NCBI GenBank assembly: GCA_003250865.1
Contig: QKJH01000113.1
Span: forward strand, 1 to 6,626
DNA from: Alphaproteobacteria bacterium
GTDB lineage: Bacteria; Pseudomonadota; Alphaproteobacteria; Micavibrionales; SZUA-601
DNA length: 6,626 nt
Direction of reading: 5' to 3'
Below are positions 1 to 6,626 of the stretch, in pieces; position 1 is the stretch's first letter, and each line of letters begins with the position of its first letter. Made by a program: the position numbers and the translations under genes. The notes below the pieces were generated by a model. It ran no database searches and was not told where the DNA came from. It worked only from the letters and a program-made list of their open reading frames with translations.

Positions 1-1
1 G

Positions 2-1570
2 ACGGATGCGCTTGGCCAAACAAACAACAAAAAAGTCGAACAGGACAGCATTAAAAATAAAAAGAATATTACGGTTGGAAATATCTCCATCGACTCGGAT
101 GCCCAAATCGACAGCGATGTTAAGCCTGTCTATGACGATAATGGCAACGTTATCGGCCAAGAGAAAAATGGTGTATTCTATTACCCACAAAAAACAGAAA
201 TGTGTGGAGACACCGTCATTACAACCTATGGCCATGGCTCTTACTATAGTTCCTCTCTTGAAGAGCAAAAAAACGTAACCGTAAAGCCGGGGGATATTGT
301 CCCGCCAAAAGCAACAAATGAGCAAGTTAACGCATATAAAGAGCGCTGGGCAAAACTTCAGAAGGAAAATAACTGGACCGATGAAGAGCTGCGCGCTGCT
401 CAAAAAGAGGAAGACCGCAAATATCGTGAGTTCCTCGCACAACAAATGTCTGAAAAGCAAACTAATGCATCTGAAAAAGAAGCTCTTGCTGTTGAGACTC
501 TTATTGTTAAAGAAATCAAAGGGGAAACAATTTACCAAACTCAATTTAATATGCTTCCCCATTTACCATCCATTCCCGTTAACACGAAGGATTCGTGGTT
601 GGCCGGTATTGGATTGGTAAACCGCAATACGGACGAGCGCAATCGCACTCCTTTCGAAACAAACGGCTATTATGGGCAAATCAAGTCGCCTTCATTGTTT
701 AACCGTGAGATTGTAAAACTAGGCGCAGATATCCAGATTTATAAAGGATTTGAGTACGCAACCATTATTCCCGAATATATTGACCAAGATGACGAGGCCA
801 GTATTAATGCTGTTGATGCATTTATCAACAAGGACGGAAAAAACAAATGGCACACGGAAGCACAAGCTTATGTAGAACTTGGCTATACTTTTAACTTTCT
901 CAAACCGGCCAACGATTTAGATCCTGCCTTGTATAATGTTAATGATAAGGATTTAGACAAACATAATAGATTTAAACATCTAGGCGCTGTAAAACTGCGC
1001 ATTGCCGGCACGGGCGGTGTATTCTGGCACGAACCATTCGAATATACGGTCAAAGAAAACGAATGGGATCCTGCTGCAACATACATTATTCCGGCAGAGC
1101 AACAAAACGCCAAACCCGGTCTGGGAACTTTTGTTGGTGCACGCGCAGAACTCAGCATCAATCTGGGCAAGGTAAAACGCCATGTTGTCTCCCGCGAGAC
1201 AGGCGAAAAACTTTCCCTAGAAGAATACCAACAACGTCGTCAGGCTCTATTGGATGAAATAGCCGAAGATGCCGTTATTATCAGCGGAACAAATGATAAT
1301 GCTACGAATGATCGCAATACACAGAATGCCCTTAAACTCATGCAACTGCAAACTGCTGAAAAAATAAGAGAATTTGAAGACAACCAGTTTGAAGTGCGCC
1401 AGAAACGGGTTGGTATTGAGTTGTTCGGCGGTGGACACTTCATGAAAACATCCTTTAAACCAACCAATGTTGCTCCATTTAGCAACGAAGGTGTCATTGG
1501 ACAAGGCGAAGGAACCTTTGTTGACCCGAATATCAGCATTGTGTACGGCGGGCTACGCCTACGTTTTTAA
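2..1570 (+). CDS. Uncharacterised probable outer-membrane beta-strand protein, 5'-truncated by the window edge
   Basis: The frame is open from base 2 to the TAA at 1568-1570, giving 522 visible residues, and the true start lies upstream. The first in-frame ATG (200-202) is probably internal: no Shine-Dalgarno precedes it, and the 66 codons before it are open and read like protein (e.g. VKPVYDDNGNVIG). In visible-fragment numbering, residues 106-165 are charged and helix-prone (ERWAKLQKENNW, EELRAAQKEEDRKY). About 175-390 holds alternating, aromatic-rich strand-like stretches (WLAGIGLVNR, AYVELGYTFNFL, ARAELSINLG). Two further helical stretches lie near 402-424 and 440-468. The protein ends ISIVYGGLRLRF, with a C-terminal Phe and alternating hydrophobics, which resembles the signal read by the BAM machinery. 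The visible part has a single cysteine. Any signal peptide would be off-window. I do not recognise the family; outer-membrane location is inferred. The gene is convergent with the efflux operon, so a shared function is not implied. Its base composition looks more AT-rich than the operon. Confidence 0.8.
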   Translation, partial: TDALGQTNNKKVEQDSIKNKKNITVGNISIDSDAQIDSDVKPVYDDNGNVIGQEKNGVFYYPQKTEMCGDTVITTYGHGSYYSSSLEEQKNVTVKPGDIVPPKATNEQVNAYKERWAKLQKENNWTDEELRAAQKEEDRKYREFLAQQMSEKQTNASEKEALAVETLIVKEIKGETIYQTQFNMLPHLPSIPVNTKDSWLAGIGLVNRNTDERNRTPFETNGYYGQIKSPSLFNREIVKLGADIQIYKGFEYATIIPEYIDQDDEASINAVDAFINKDGKNKWHTEAQAYVELGYTFNFLKPANDLDPALYNVNDKDLDKHNRFKHLGAVKLRIAGTGGVFWHEPFEYTVKENEWDPAATYIIPAEQQNAKPGLGTFVGARAELSINLGKVKRHVVSRETGEKLSLEEYQQRRQALLDEIAEDAVIISGTNDNATNDRNTQNALKLMQLQTAEKIREFEDNQFEVRQKRVGIELFGGGHFMKTSFKPTNVAPFSNEGVIGQGEGTFVDPNISIVYGGLRLRF

Positions 1571-1596
1571 GCATGCCAACGATTATTCCTCAATTC

Positions 1597-1621
1597 AAAA
1601 GCCCGCGTGACGCGGGCTTTT
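1597..1621. terminator. Bidirectional intrinsic terminator between convergent genes
   Basis: A perfect inverted repeat: AAAAGCCCGCG, loop TGA, CGCGGGCTTTT. The core is seven G-C/C-G pairs, flanked by an A4 tract on one side and a T4 tract on the other. The element reads almost the same on both strands, so it can terminate the + strand gene ending 26 bases upstream and the - strand efflux operon, whose last stop codon lies about 125 bases away. The T tracts are short (four), so efficiency could be moderate. Confidence 0.85.
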
Positions 1622-1727
1622 GTCGTGCTTGTTTCCATGTTCTATATAAACAGGAGACTAAATGGTGGGCGATGTAGTCTGGTTATAAAGCATCTTATTT
1701 CATAATAAGACACCCCACTACTTTTTT
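1620..1727 (+). other. Possible tiny leader-like transcription unit (weak promoter, 8-codon ORF, hairpins, T6)
   Basis: On the + strand, TTGTCG (1620-1625) and TATATA (1643-1648) lie 17 bases apart and each match four of six promoter consensus bases. Downstream, AGGAG (1652-1656) sits five bases before ATG at 1662, opening an 8-codon frame (MVGDVVWL, TAA at 1686-1688). AGACTA (1655-1660) can pair with TAGTCT (1675-1680), partly hiding the AGGAG. TGGTGGG (1663-1669) can pair with CCCACTA (1714-1720, one G-T pair), enclosing a 7-bp hairpin at 1693-1710, and this is followed by T6 at 1722-1727. Every element is short and could be chance in AT-rich spacer. No larger gene follows in this direction, so a classical attenuator role is not supported. 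Confidence 0.15.
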
Positions 1728-1745
1728 AACCTGTATAATCTATCC

Positions 1746-3155
1746 CTATAATGTACCACCACCTAATGCACGATACAGATTGACGGCATTCTCGATTTTC
1801 AGGCGGTGAAGCTGGATTTCACCCTGCTGATAGGAATACAATTCACGCTGGGCATCCAAAACGCTGAGAAAGCTGTCGATACCGGCCTTGTAGCGCGCAT
1901 CAGACAAATCATAAACCTGTTGTGCTGCAGCCACCAGACGCTTTTGCGCCTTAAGCTGTTCATCCAGTGTTGCCCGTGCCGCCAACTCGTCCGATACATC
2001 ACGGAAAGCATTTTCAATCGCCTGCTCATAGGCAACAACGGCGGCATCTTTACGCAAATTGGCCACATCCAGATTCGCCTGATTACGCCCGCCTTCGAAT
2101 ATCGGCAGTGTGATTTGCGGCACAAAGCTATAGGCACCGGCCGCCCCTTCGGTAAACAGGTGTGATAATCCATTGCTGGCATAACCATAAGAGCCGGTCA
2201 GGCTGATACTGGGGAAAAAGGCTGCCCGCGCAGCACCAATATCAGCATTGCGCGCCATCAACATAAATTCGGCCTGGCGTATATCCGGACGGGCCAGAAG
2301 AACATCGGACGGTATACCGGGATTCAGATTTTCGCGAATGACAACCGTATCCAGATTGGCATGGGGAATAAATTTTTCATTATGGGGCACGCCCATCAGG
2401 ACATAAAGGGCGTTTTTATCTTGCTCAACATAGCGGCGATATTGGTGTAAATTAACATGAGCCGTTTCCACCGCCGTTGCGGCACGCGCCACATCCTGTT
2501 CCGTAGCAACGCCGTTTTTCAAACTTTCCGATAACAGATTATGAGTATATTGCTGTGCCTCGAGCGTTTTTTCCGTCAGATGCAACAGCTTCTCATCAGC
2601 CAGCAATTGCAGATAGGCATTGGCCGTCTCTGCTATCAATGCAATGCGTGTGGCTTTTTCGGCTTCGGCGGTGGCAAAGTAATCATTCAACGCCGCCTCG
2701 TTACCACTACGGATTTTACCGAACAGATCCAGCTCGTACGTGCTGAGGCCAACATTGGCCGAGTAAATCTCGGTTTTTTGCGCAGAACCGGTTGTACTGC
2801 TTCTATCCGATGTCTTGGCATAGTTTCCAGCACCATTAACCGTAACCGAAGGAAGTAAATCGGCACGGTTTATCCGATAGGCCGCGCGCGCCTGTTCAAC
2901 ATTAATGGCGGCAAGACGTAAATCTTTGTTATTGGTTAGCGCTTTGGCAATAACCTTTTGCAGCTGCGGTGAAACAAAATACTGCGACCATGTTATATCG
3001 CGAGCGGCAATCTCGGCCTTTTTATCCGGATAGCCGTTAATCTGTGACCATTGGAGCGTCTCATTAAATTCAGGGCGTACATAATCAGGCGACAGACTAC
3101 AGGCCGCAAGGGCGACACCGGTTGCAAGAATAAAAAGATAATTAGTGTTCTTCAT
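1746..3155 (-). CDS. Outer-membrane factor lipoprotein of an RND efflux system (OprM/NodT family)
   Basis: A complete 469-residue outer-membrane channel, close to the usual OprM length. OMF trimers form the outer-membrane pore and periplasmic tunnel that receive substrates from the adaptor-pump complex. I chose the ATG at 3153-3155 because it follows GGAGAT by seven bases and starts a clean lipoprotein signal: MKNTN, a hydrophobic stretch, then LAAC with Cys19 as the acylation site. Ser20 follows rather than Asp, which fits outer-membrane sorting. Family landmarks are SLSPDYVRP just after the Cys, YELDLFGKIRSGNEAAL (140-156), IPSDVLLARPDIRQAE (281-296), ARNADIGAARAAFFPSISLTG (301-321), ARYKAGIDSFLSVLDAQREL (420-439) and the closing YRALGGG (461-467). 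Two related halves of helices and strands are expected for the fold. The frame runs open upstream to 3293, but that extension overlaps the pump gene and lacks a signal peptide. It is the last gene of the operon. OMF family is certain; substrate and orthology are not. Confidence 0.96.
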   Translation of the reverse strand: MKNTNYLFILATGVALAACSLSPDYVRPEFNETLQWSQINGYPDKKAEIAARDITWSQYFVSPQLQKVIAKALTNNKDLRLAAINVEQARAAYRINRADLLPSVTVNGAGNYAKTSDRSSTTGSAQKTEIYSANVGLSTYELDLFGKIRSGNEAALNDYFATAEAEKATRIALIAETANAYLQLLADEKLLHLTEKTLEAQQYTHNLLSESLKNGVATEQDVARAATAVETAHVNLHQYRRYVEQDKNALYVLMGVPHNEKFIPHANLDTVVIRENLNPGIPSDVLLARPDIRQAEFMLMARNADIGAARAAFFPSISLTGSYGYASNGLSHLFTEGAAGAYSFVPQITLPIFEGGRNQANLDVANLRKDAAVVAYEQAIENAFRDVSDELAARATLDEQLKAQKRLVAAAQQVYDLSDARYKAGIDSFLSVLDAQRELYSYQQGEIQLHRLKIENAVNLYRALGGGTL

Positions 3156-6100
3156 TGTAATAATCTCCATTTTCCGCGTAGGCCATAGACGTTTCTTGTG
3201 CTTCTGACTCTTGATTGTGATCACCTCTGAACAACTTTTCAACTGCCACATAAAATAACGGCACGAAAAAGATAGCCAAAAATGTGGCAGCAATCATCCC
3301 GCCCATCACAGCAATACCGATAGCGTTCTGGCTGGCGGCACCGGCACCTGTAGCCATAGCCAACGGCGTAACCCCCAGAATAAAGGCCATGGACGTCATG
3401 ATAATCGGACGGAAACGCTGACGGGCAGCAATAGCCACGGACTCGCTCAAGCTATGCCCCTCCTCGTACAGTTCCTTGGCAAACTCCACAATCAAAATAG
3501 CATTCTTTGCCGCCAGCCCTACCGTTGTCAGCAACGCTACCTGCAAATAGACATCATTGGGCAGTCCGGCGATAAAGGCCGCCACAACGGCGCCCAAAAT
3601 CCCCAGCGGCACCACCAGCATCACAGCAAACGGCACCGACCAGCTTTCATACAAGGCCGCCAGACATAAAAAGACGATTAAAACGGACAGGGCGTACAAA
3701 GCCGGAGCCTGTGCCTGTGCCGAGCGTTCCTCGTACGAAATGCCCGACCATTCCAGACCGATACCCTCGGGCATGGTTTGAACGATTTTCTGAATTTCAT
3801 CCATAGCAACCCCCGTACTGATTCCTTCGGCCGGCGCCCCCTGGATATTTACCGAGGCATTCCCGTTAAACCGTTCCAGCTTTGGCGAACCGTAAATCCA
3901 TTCCGCCGACGAGAATGTGCTGAGCGGCACCATATCGCCACCACTGTTGCGGACATACCATTTATTGATATCCTCGGGCATCATCCGGCTTTTGGCCTCG
4001 GATTGCATATAGACACGCTTGATACGCCCCTTATCGACAAAATCATTCACATAGCTGGATCCCCATGCGATTTGCAGGGTCTGGTTGATGTCGCTGAGCG
4101 ACACACCCATGGCCGAAGCTTTTTCACTGTCGATATTGATCTTATATTGCGGCACATCGCTTAATCCGTTGGGGCGCACACCGGTCAAGAGCGGATTTTG
4201 TGCCGCCGCACCCAGCAATTTATTGCGCGCATCCATCAAGGCCTGATGCCCTAATCCTGCCCTGTCAACGATTTGAACGTCAAACCCCGAAGCGTTGCCC
4301 AACTCGCGAATAGGCGGCGGGAAAAAGGCGTAGGCCTGTGCATCCTTGATTTGCGACAGGTTACCCATGGCCGCACCGGCGATGGAAAAAACAGATTGAT
4401 GGTCTTCCTCCCGCTCGCTCCAGTCTTTCAAACCTAGAAAACCAAAAGCCGCATTCTGGGCAGAACCGGCAAAGCTGAAACCACCGACCGTAAACAAGTG
4501 TGCAACCACATCATCACGTTCATCCAGAAAGTAATCTTCGACCTTCTTGACAGATTCCATAGTGCGTTCGATGGTCGAACTGGGCGGTGTAGACACCATC
4601 ATATACAGGTTGCCCTGATCTTCGTCCGGCAAAAAGGCTGTCGGCAAGGACAGAAAAATATACATCATACCGCCGACCAAAACGCCATAGACAATAAAGT
4701 AACGGATAACACGCTGGGCAAAATGCGAGGCCGTACGTTGATATGCATCACGTGCCTTGTTGAAATAATGGTTAAACTTGCCAAAGAAACCATGATTGCT
4801 GCGGCGTTCGCCATGTTTGACCTGTTTCAAGAATGTGGCACACAAAGAAGGAGAAAGAACCAAAGCCACGACAACCGATAATCCCATGGCCGAGACAATG
4901 GTAATCGAGAACTGACGGTAAATCGCACCGGCCGAACCGCTGAAAAAGGCCATCGGAATAAACACCGTCGACAGCACCACAGCAATCCCGATAAGGGCAC
5001 CGGTAATCTGATCCATGGATTTACGGGTGGCTTCCTTGGGCGACAAATCCTCCTCGCTCATAATCCGTTCGACATTTTCTACAACAACAATGGCATCATC
5101 TACCAACAGACCAATAGCCAGAACCATGGCAAACATCGTCAACACATTAATAGAAAAACCAAAAGCCAGCAAAATGGCAAACGTCCCCAGCAAAACAACC
5201 GGCACGGCAATGGTCGGCACCAGTGTTGCACGTAGATTCTGGAGAAACAGCAACATCACGAAAAAGACCAAAACTACAGCTTCAATCAAAGTATGCACAA
5301 CCGATTCAATTGACACTTCAATAAAGGGGGTACTATCAAACGGATAAATAACCTGAACAGATTCAGGTAGAAATTCGGATAATTCACCCACCTTCTCTTT
5401 GACCAAACGTGCCGTTTCCATGGCATTAGCTCCGCTAGCCAAGCTGATAGCCATACCCGATGCCGGATGCCTTCTGTATCGAACAATACGGTCATAACCT
5501 TCCGACCCCAGCTCAACCGCGGCTACATCTCCCAAGCGGACTTGTGATCCATCGGTATTAACACGCAAAATAATATTTTTGAAATCTTCCGGTGTTTGCA
5601 AGCGCGATTGTGCTTTAATCGTGGCGTTAATCTGTTGTCCTTGCGCTGCAGGCATCCCCCCAAGTTGACCAGCTGAAATATCGGTATTTTGTACCCGTAT
5701 GGCATTACGTACGTCAATCGGCGTCAGATTATAGCTATATAGCTTCTCCGGTTTCAACCAGATGCGCATGGCATGCTGATCGCCGAAAACGCGAACATTT
5801 CCCACGCCATTTACGCGCGAGATTTGGTCACGAAAATTGGTCACAAGCATATCGCTCAGCTCACCTTGAGAAACAGAAGCATCTTTGGAATATAAACCAA
5901 CAACCAGCAAAAAGCTGTCATTTGATTTGGTCACGGTAACCCCCAGAGACTGTACCTCCTGAGGCAATTGGGAAATGGCACCTTGCACCTTGTTTTGTGT
6001 TTGAACCTGCGCAATATCGGGGTCAGCCTCGGGCTCAAAAGTCAAGGTAATGCTCATACTACCGTCAGCACTGCTGGACGAGAAATAACGCAAAAAATCA

Positions 6101-6315
6101 ATCCCCGTCAGACGCTGTTCGATAATCTGGGTAACAGAGTTTTCCACTGTTTCCGCCGAAGCGCCTGGATAGGACGCATTAATGGAAACAGTCGGCGGAG
6201 CAACTTTCGGGTATTGTTCAACCGGCAAATTACGTATGGATAGCGCACCAGCCAACATGATGATAATAGCAATTACCCATGCAAAAACCGGGCGATCAAT
6301 AAAAAAACGAGCCAT
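3142..6315 (-). CDS. RND multidrug efflux pump, inner-membrane permease (HAE1 family, AcrB/MexB-like)
   Basis: A complete 1057-residue pump, near AcrB's 1049. It is an inner-membrane proton antiporter that works as a trimer, moving drugs, detergents or similar amphiphiles from the periplasm or membrane into the adaptor-OMF duct. The N-terminus MARFFIDRPVFAWV is typical. Order: TM1 (about 9-28), porter domain (about 38-330), TM2-6 (about 335-495), TM7 (about 538-558), second porter domain (about 560-870), TM8-12 (about 870-1030). The proton-relay residues are present: Asp406 and Asp407 in GLLVDDAIVVVENVER, Lys937 in GLAAKNAILIVEF, Arg967 and Thr974 in RFRPIIMTS. Phenylalanines matching the AcrB deep binding pocket are kept (Phe135, Phe177, Phe608, Phe613, Phe615, Phe626), which favours multidrug rather than metal export. 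Other landmarks are LSPSLCATFLK, LPDEDQGNLY and FPPPIRELGNASGFDVQI. The tail after 1030 is hydrophilic and acidic. AGGA stands seven bases before the ATG. The 3' end overlaps the OMF gene by 14 bases. The exact substrate is unknown, so no symbol is given. Confidence 0.97.
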   Translation of the reverse strand: MARFFIDRPVFAWVIAIIIMLAGALSIRNLPVEQYPKVAPPTVSINASYPGASAETVENSVTQIIEQRLTGIDFLRYFSSSSADGSMSITLTFEPEADPDIAQVQTQNKVQGAISQLPQEVQSLGVTVTKSNDSFLLVVGLYSKDASVSQGELSDMLVTNFRDQISRVNGVGNVRVFGDQHAMRIWLKPEKLYSYNLTPIDVRNAIRVQNTDISAGQLGGMPAAQGQQINATIKAQSRLQTPEDFKNIILRVNTDGSQVRLGDVAAVELGSEGYDRIVRYRRHPASGMAISLASGANAMETARLVKEKVGELSEFLPESVQVIYPFDSTPFIEVSIESVVHTLIEAVVLVFFVMLLFLQNLRATLVPTIAVPVVLLGTFAILLAFGFSINVLTMFAMVLAIGLLVDDAIVVVENVERIMSEEDLSPKEATRKSMDQITGALIGIAVVLSTVFIPMAFFSGSAGAIYRQFSITIVSAMGLSVVVALVLSPSLCATFLKQVKHGERRSNHGFFGKFNHYFNKARDAYQRTASHFAQRVIRYFIVYGVLVGGMMYIFLSLPTAFLPDEDQGNLYMMVSTPPSSTIERTMESVKKVEDYFLDERDDVVAHLFTVGGFSFAGSAQNAAFGFLGLKDWSEREEDHQSVFSIAGAAMGNLSQIKDAQAYAFFPPPIRELGNASGFDVQIVDRAGLGHQALMDARNKLLGAAAQNPLLTGVRPNGLSDVPQYKINIDSEKASAMGVSLSDINQTLQIAWGSSYVNDFVDKGRIKRVYMQSEAKSRMMPEDINKWYVRNSGGDMVPLSTFSSAEWIYGSPKLERFNGNASVNIQGAPAEGISTGVAMDEIQKIVQTMPEGIGLEWSGISYEERSAQAQAPALYALSVLIVFLCLAALYESWSVPFAVMLVVPLGILGAVVAAFIAGLPNDVYLQVALLTTVGLAAKNAILIVEFAKELYEEGHSLSESVAIAARQRFRPIIMTSMAFILGVTPLAMATGAGAASQNAIGIAVMGGMIAATFLAIFFVPLFYVAVEKLFRGDHNQESEAQETSMAYAENGDYYNEEH
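3163..3168 (-). promoter_or_regulatory. Ribosome binding site of the OMF gene, inside the end of the pump gene
   Basis: On the - strand this reads GGAGAT, seven bases before the ATG at 3155-3153. It fixes the OMF start: another in-frame ATG at 3170-3168 overlaps the motif itself and has no comparable Shine-Dalgarno. Because the site is within the last pump codons, ribosomes finishing the pump would pass over it, which supports translational coupling. Confidence 0.75.
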
Positions 6316-6322
6316 TGGCCTA

Positions 6323-6326
6323 TCCT
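6323..6326 (-). promoter_or_regulatory. Ribosome binding site of the RND pump gene
   Basis: On the - strand AGGA lies seven bases before the ATG at 6315-6313, in the 24-base gap after the adaptor gene's stop codon. The start it supports gives the conserved RND N-terminus MARFFIDRPVFAW. The gap is too short for a convincing separate promoter, which fits co-transcription with the adaptor gene. Confidence 0.6.
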
Positions 6327-6339
6327 GTTCCTATGCTAA

Positions 6340-6626
6340 TTAATGTTGTTGTATTTGTTCCCGGGCTGAGGGTTCTTTTTTCAGCTCTTTTGAATCCTGT
6401 TTTTGACTTACTGACTGCTTCCAAGGCATTGGCTTAACCAATGCCCCTTTGGCAATTTTAAGATAGCCTTCGACAATAACCCGTTCTCCTTCAGCGATGC
6501 CATCTTCAACCACCCATTGATCCTTGTATGATTGCGAAGCCTTTATAGGGCGCGGCTGAGCCTTATCTTCTTTATCTACAACCCACACCACCAATTCTCC
6601 ATCCGGCGTGCGAGTAGCGGCGCGTT
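6340..6626 (-). CDS. RND efflux periplasmic adaptor subunit (MFP, AcrA/MexA type), C-terminal fragment cut by the window edge
   Basis: Only the last 94 codons plus the TAA (6342-6340) are in the window; the frame stays open to the right edge. A TTG at 6594 is in frame but is an internal Leu, since coding sense continues above it (AATRTPDGE). Membrane fusion proteins are usually lipid-anchored or signal-anchored periplasmic proteins that bridge the RND pump and the OMF. The visible part is the membrane-proximal domain typical of AcrA/MexA: DGELVVWVVDKEDKAQPRPI, then YKDQWVVEDGIAEGERVIVEG and LKIAKGALVKPMPW. It ends in a hydrophilic Lys/Gln/Glu-rich tail (QSVSQKQDSKELKKEPSARE). The gene lies 24 bases upstream of the pump gene in the same direction, the normal MFP-RND order. 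The signal or lipobox, hairpin and lipoyl domains, operon promoter and any regulator are off-window. Confidence 0.92.
   Translation of the reverse strand, partial: RAATRTPDGELVVWVVDKEDKAQPRPIKASQSYKDQWVVEDGIAEGERVIVEGYLKIAKGALVKPMPWKQSVSQKQDSKELKKEPSAREQIQQH

Noticed and set aside
200..1570. Start of the left gene at the ATG at 200
   Set aside because: The same frame is open to the window edge with plausible protein sequence, and no Shine-Dalgarno precedes this ATG, so it is most likely an internal Met.
1693..1710. Perfect 7-bp inverted repeat TCTTATT/AATAAGA as a separate terminator of the efflux operon
   Set aside because: The stem is A-T rich, and on the - strand no T tract follows it. 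The GC-rich hairpin at 1597-1621 is a much better candidate.
1734..1752. Two TATAAT boxes on the + strand (1734-1739 and 1747-1752)
   Set aside because: Neither has a -35-like element at proper spacing, and both point into the end of the OMF gene. They are likely chance in AT-rich spacer and stop-codon context.
3156..3293. Longer OMF start at 3293 (515 residues)
   Set aside because: The added 46 residues have no export signal and overlap the pump gene. The lipoprotein signal and the GGAGAT site fit the start at 3155.
3454..5347. Several open frames of 70-130 codons on the + strand across the pump gene (e.g. 3778-4164, 4498-4881, 5015-5347)
   Set aside because: They lie antisense to a highly conserved RND gene and show no recognisable domains or ribosome sites of note. 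They are explained as shadows of its codon pattern.
6340..6594. A separate 84-codon gene starting at TTG 6594
   Set aside because: The frame continues to the window edge with adaptor-type sequence, and the 84 codons are the typical C-terminal domain of an RND adaptor.

Overview
The window comes from a Gram-negative bacterium. It carries most of a tripartite RND efflux operon, including a lipoprotein-type outer-membrane channel, and a probable outer-membrane protein that ends in phenylalanine. A proteobacterium is likely. An alphaproteobacterium is my guess from the general look of the pump, but nothing in the window settles the taxonomy.

Layout. The left quarter (up to 1570, + strand) is the 3' part of one long gene whose start lies outside the window. 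Its product is a probable outer-membrane or surface beta-strand protein that I cannot assign to a family. A gap of about 175 bases follows (1571-1745). It holds a strong symmetric hairpin that can terminate transcription from both sides, plus a weak candidate for a tiny leader-like unit. The rest of the window (1746 to the right edge, - strand) is an operon read from right to left. In transcription order it encodes the C-terminal end of a periplasmic adaptor (MFP/HlyD-AcrA type), a complete inner-membrane RND pump of the AcrB/MexB (HAE1) type, and a complete outer-membrane factor of the OprM/NodT type.

How the genes work together. The pump takes drugs or other amphiphiles from the periplasm and inner membrane using the proton gradient. 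The adaptor links it to the outer-membrane factor, which forms the exit duct. The gene order is MFP-RND-OMF, as in mexAB-oprM. The adaptor and pump genes are 24 bases apart. The pump and channel genes overlap by 14 bases, and the channel's ribosome binding site lies inside the pump gene, so co-transcription and translational coupling are likely. The operon promoter and any TetR/MarR-type regulator would lie beyond the right edge.

I see no RNA genes, mobile elements, CRISPR arrays or sizeable repeats. Most of the window is an ordinary efflux locus. The least explained part is the left-hand outer-membrane protein, and I found no convincing new system.
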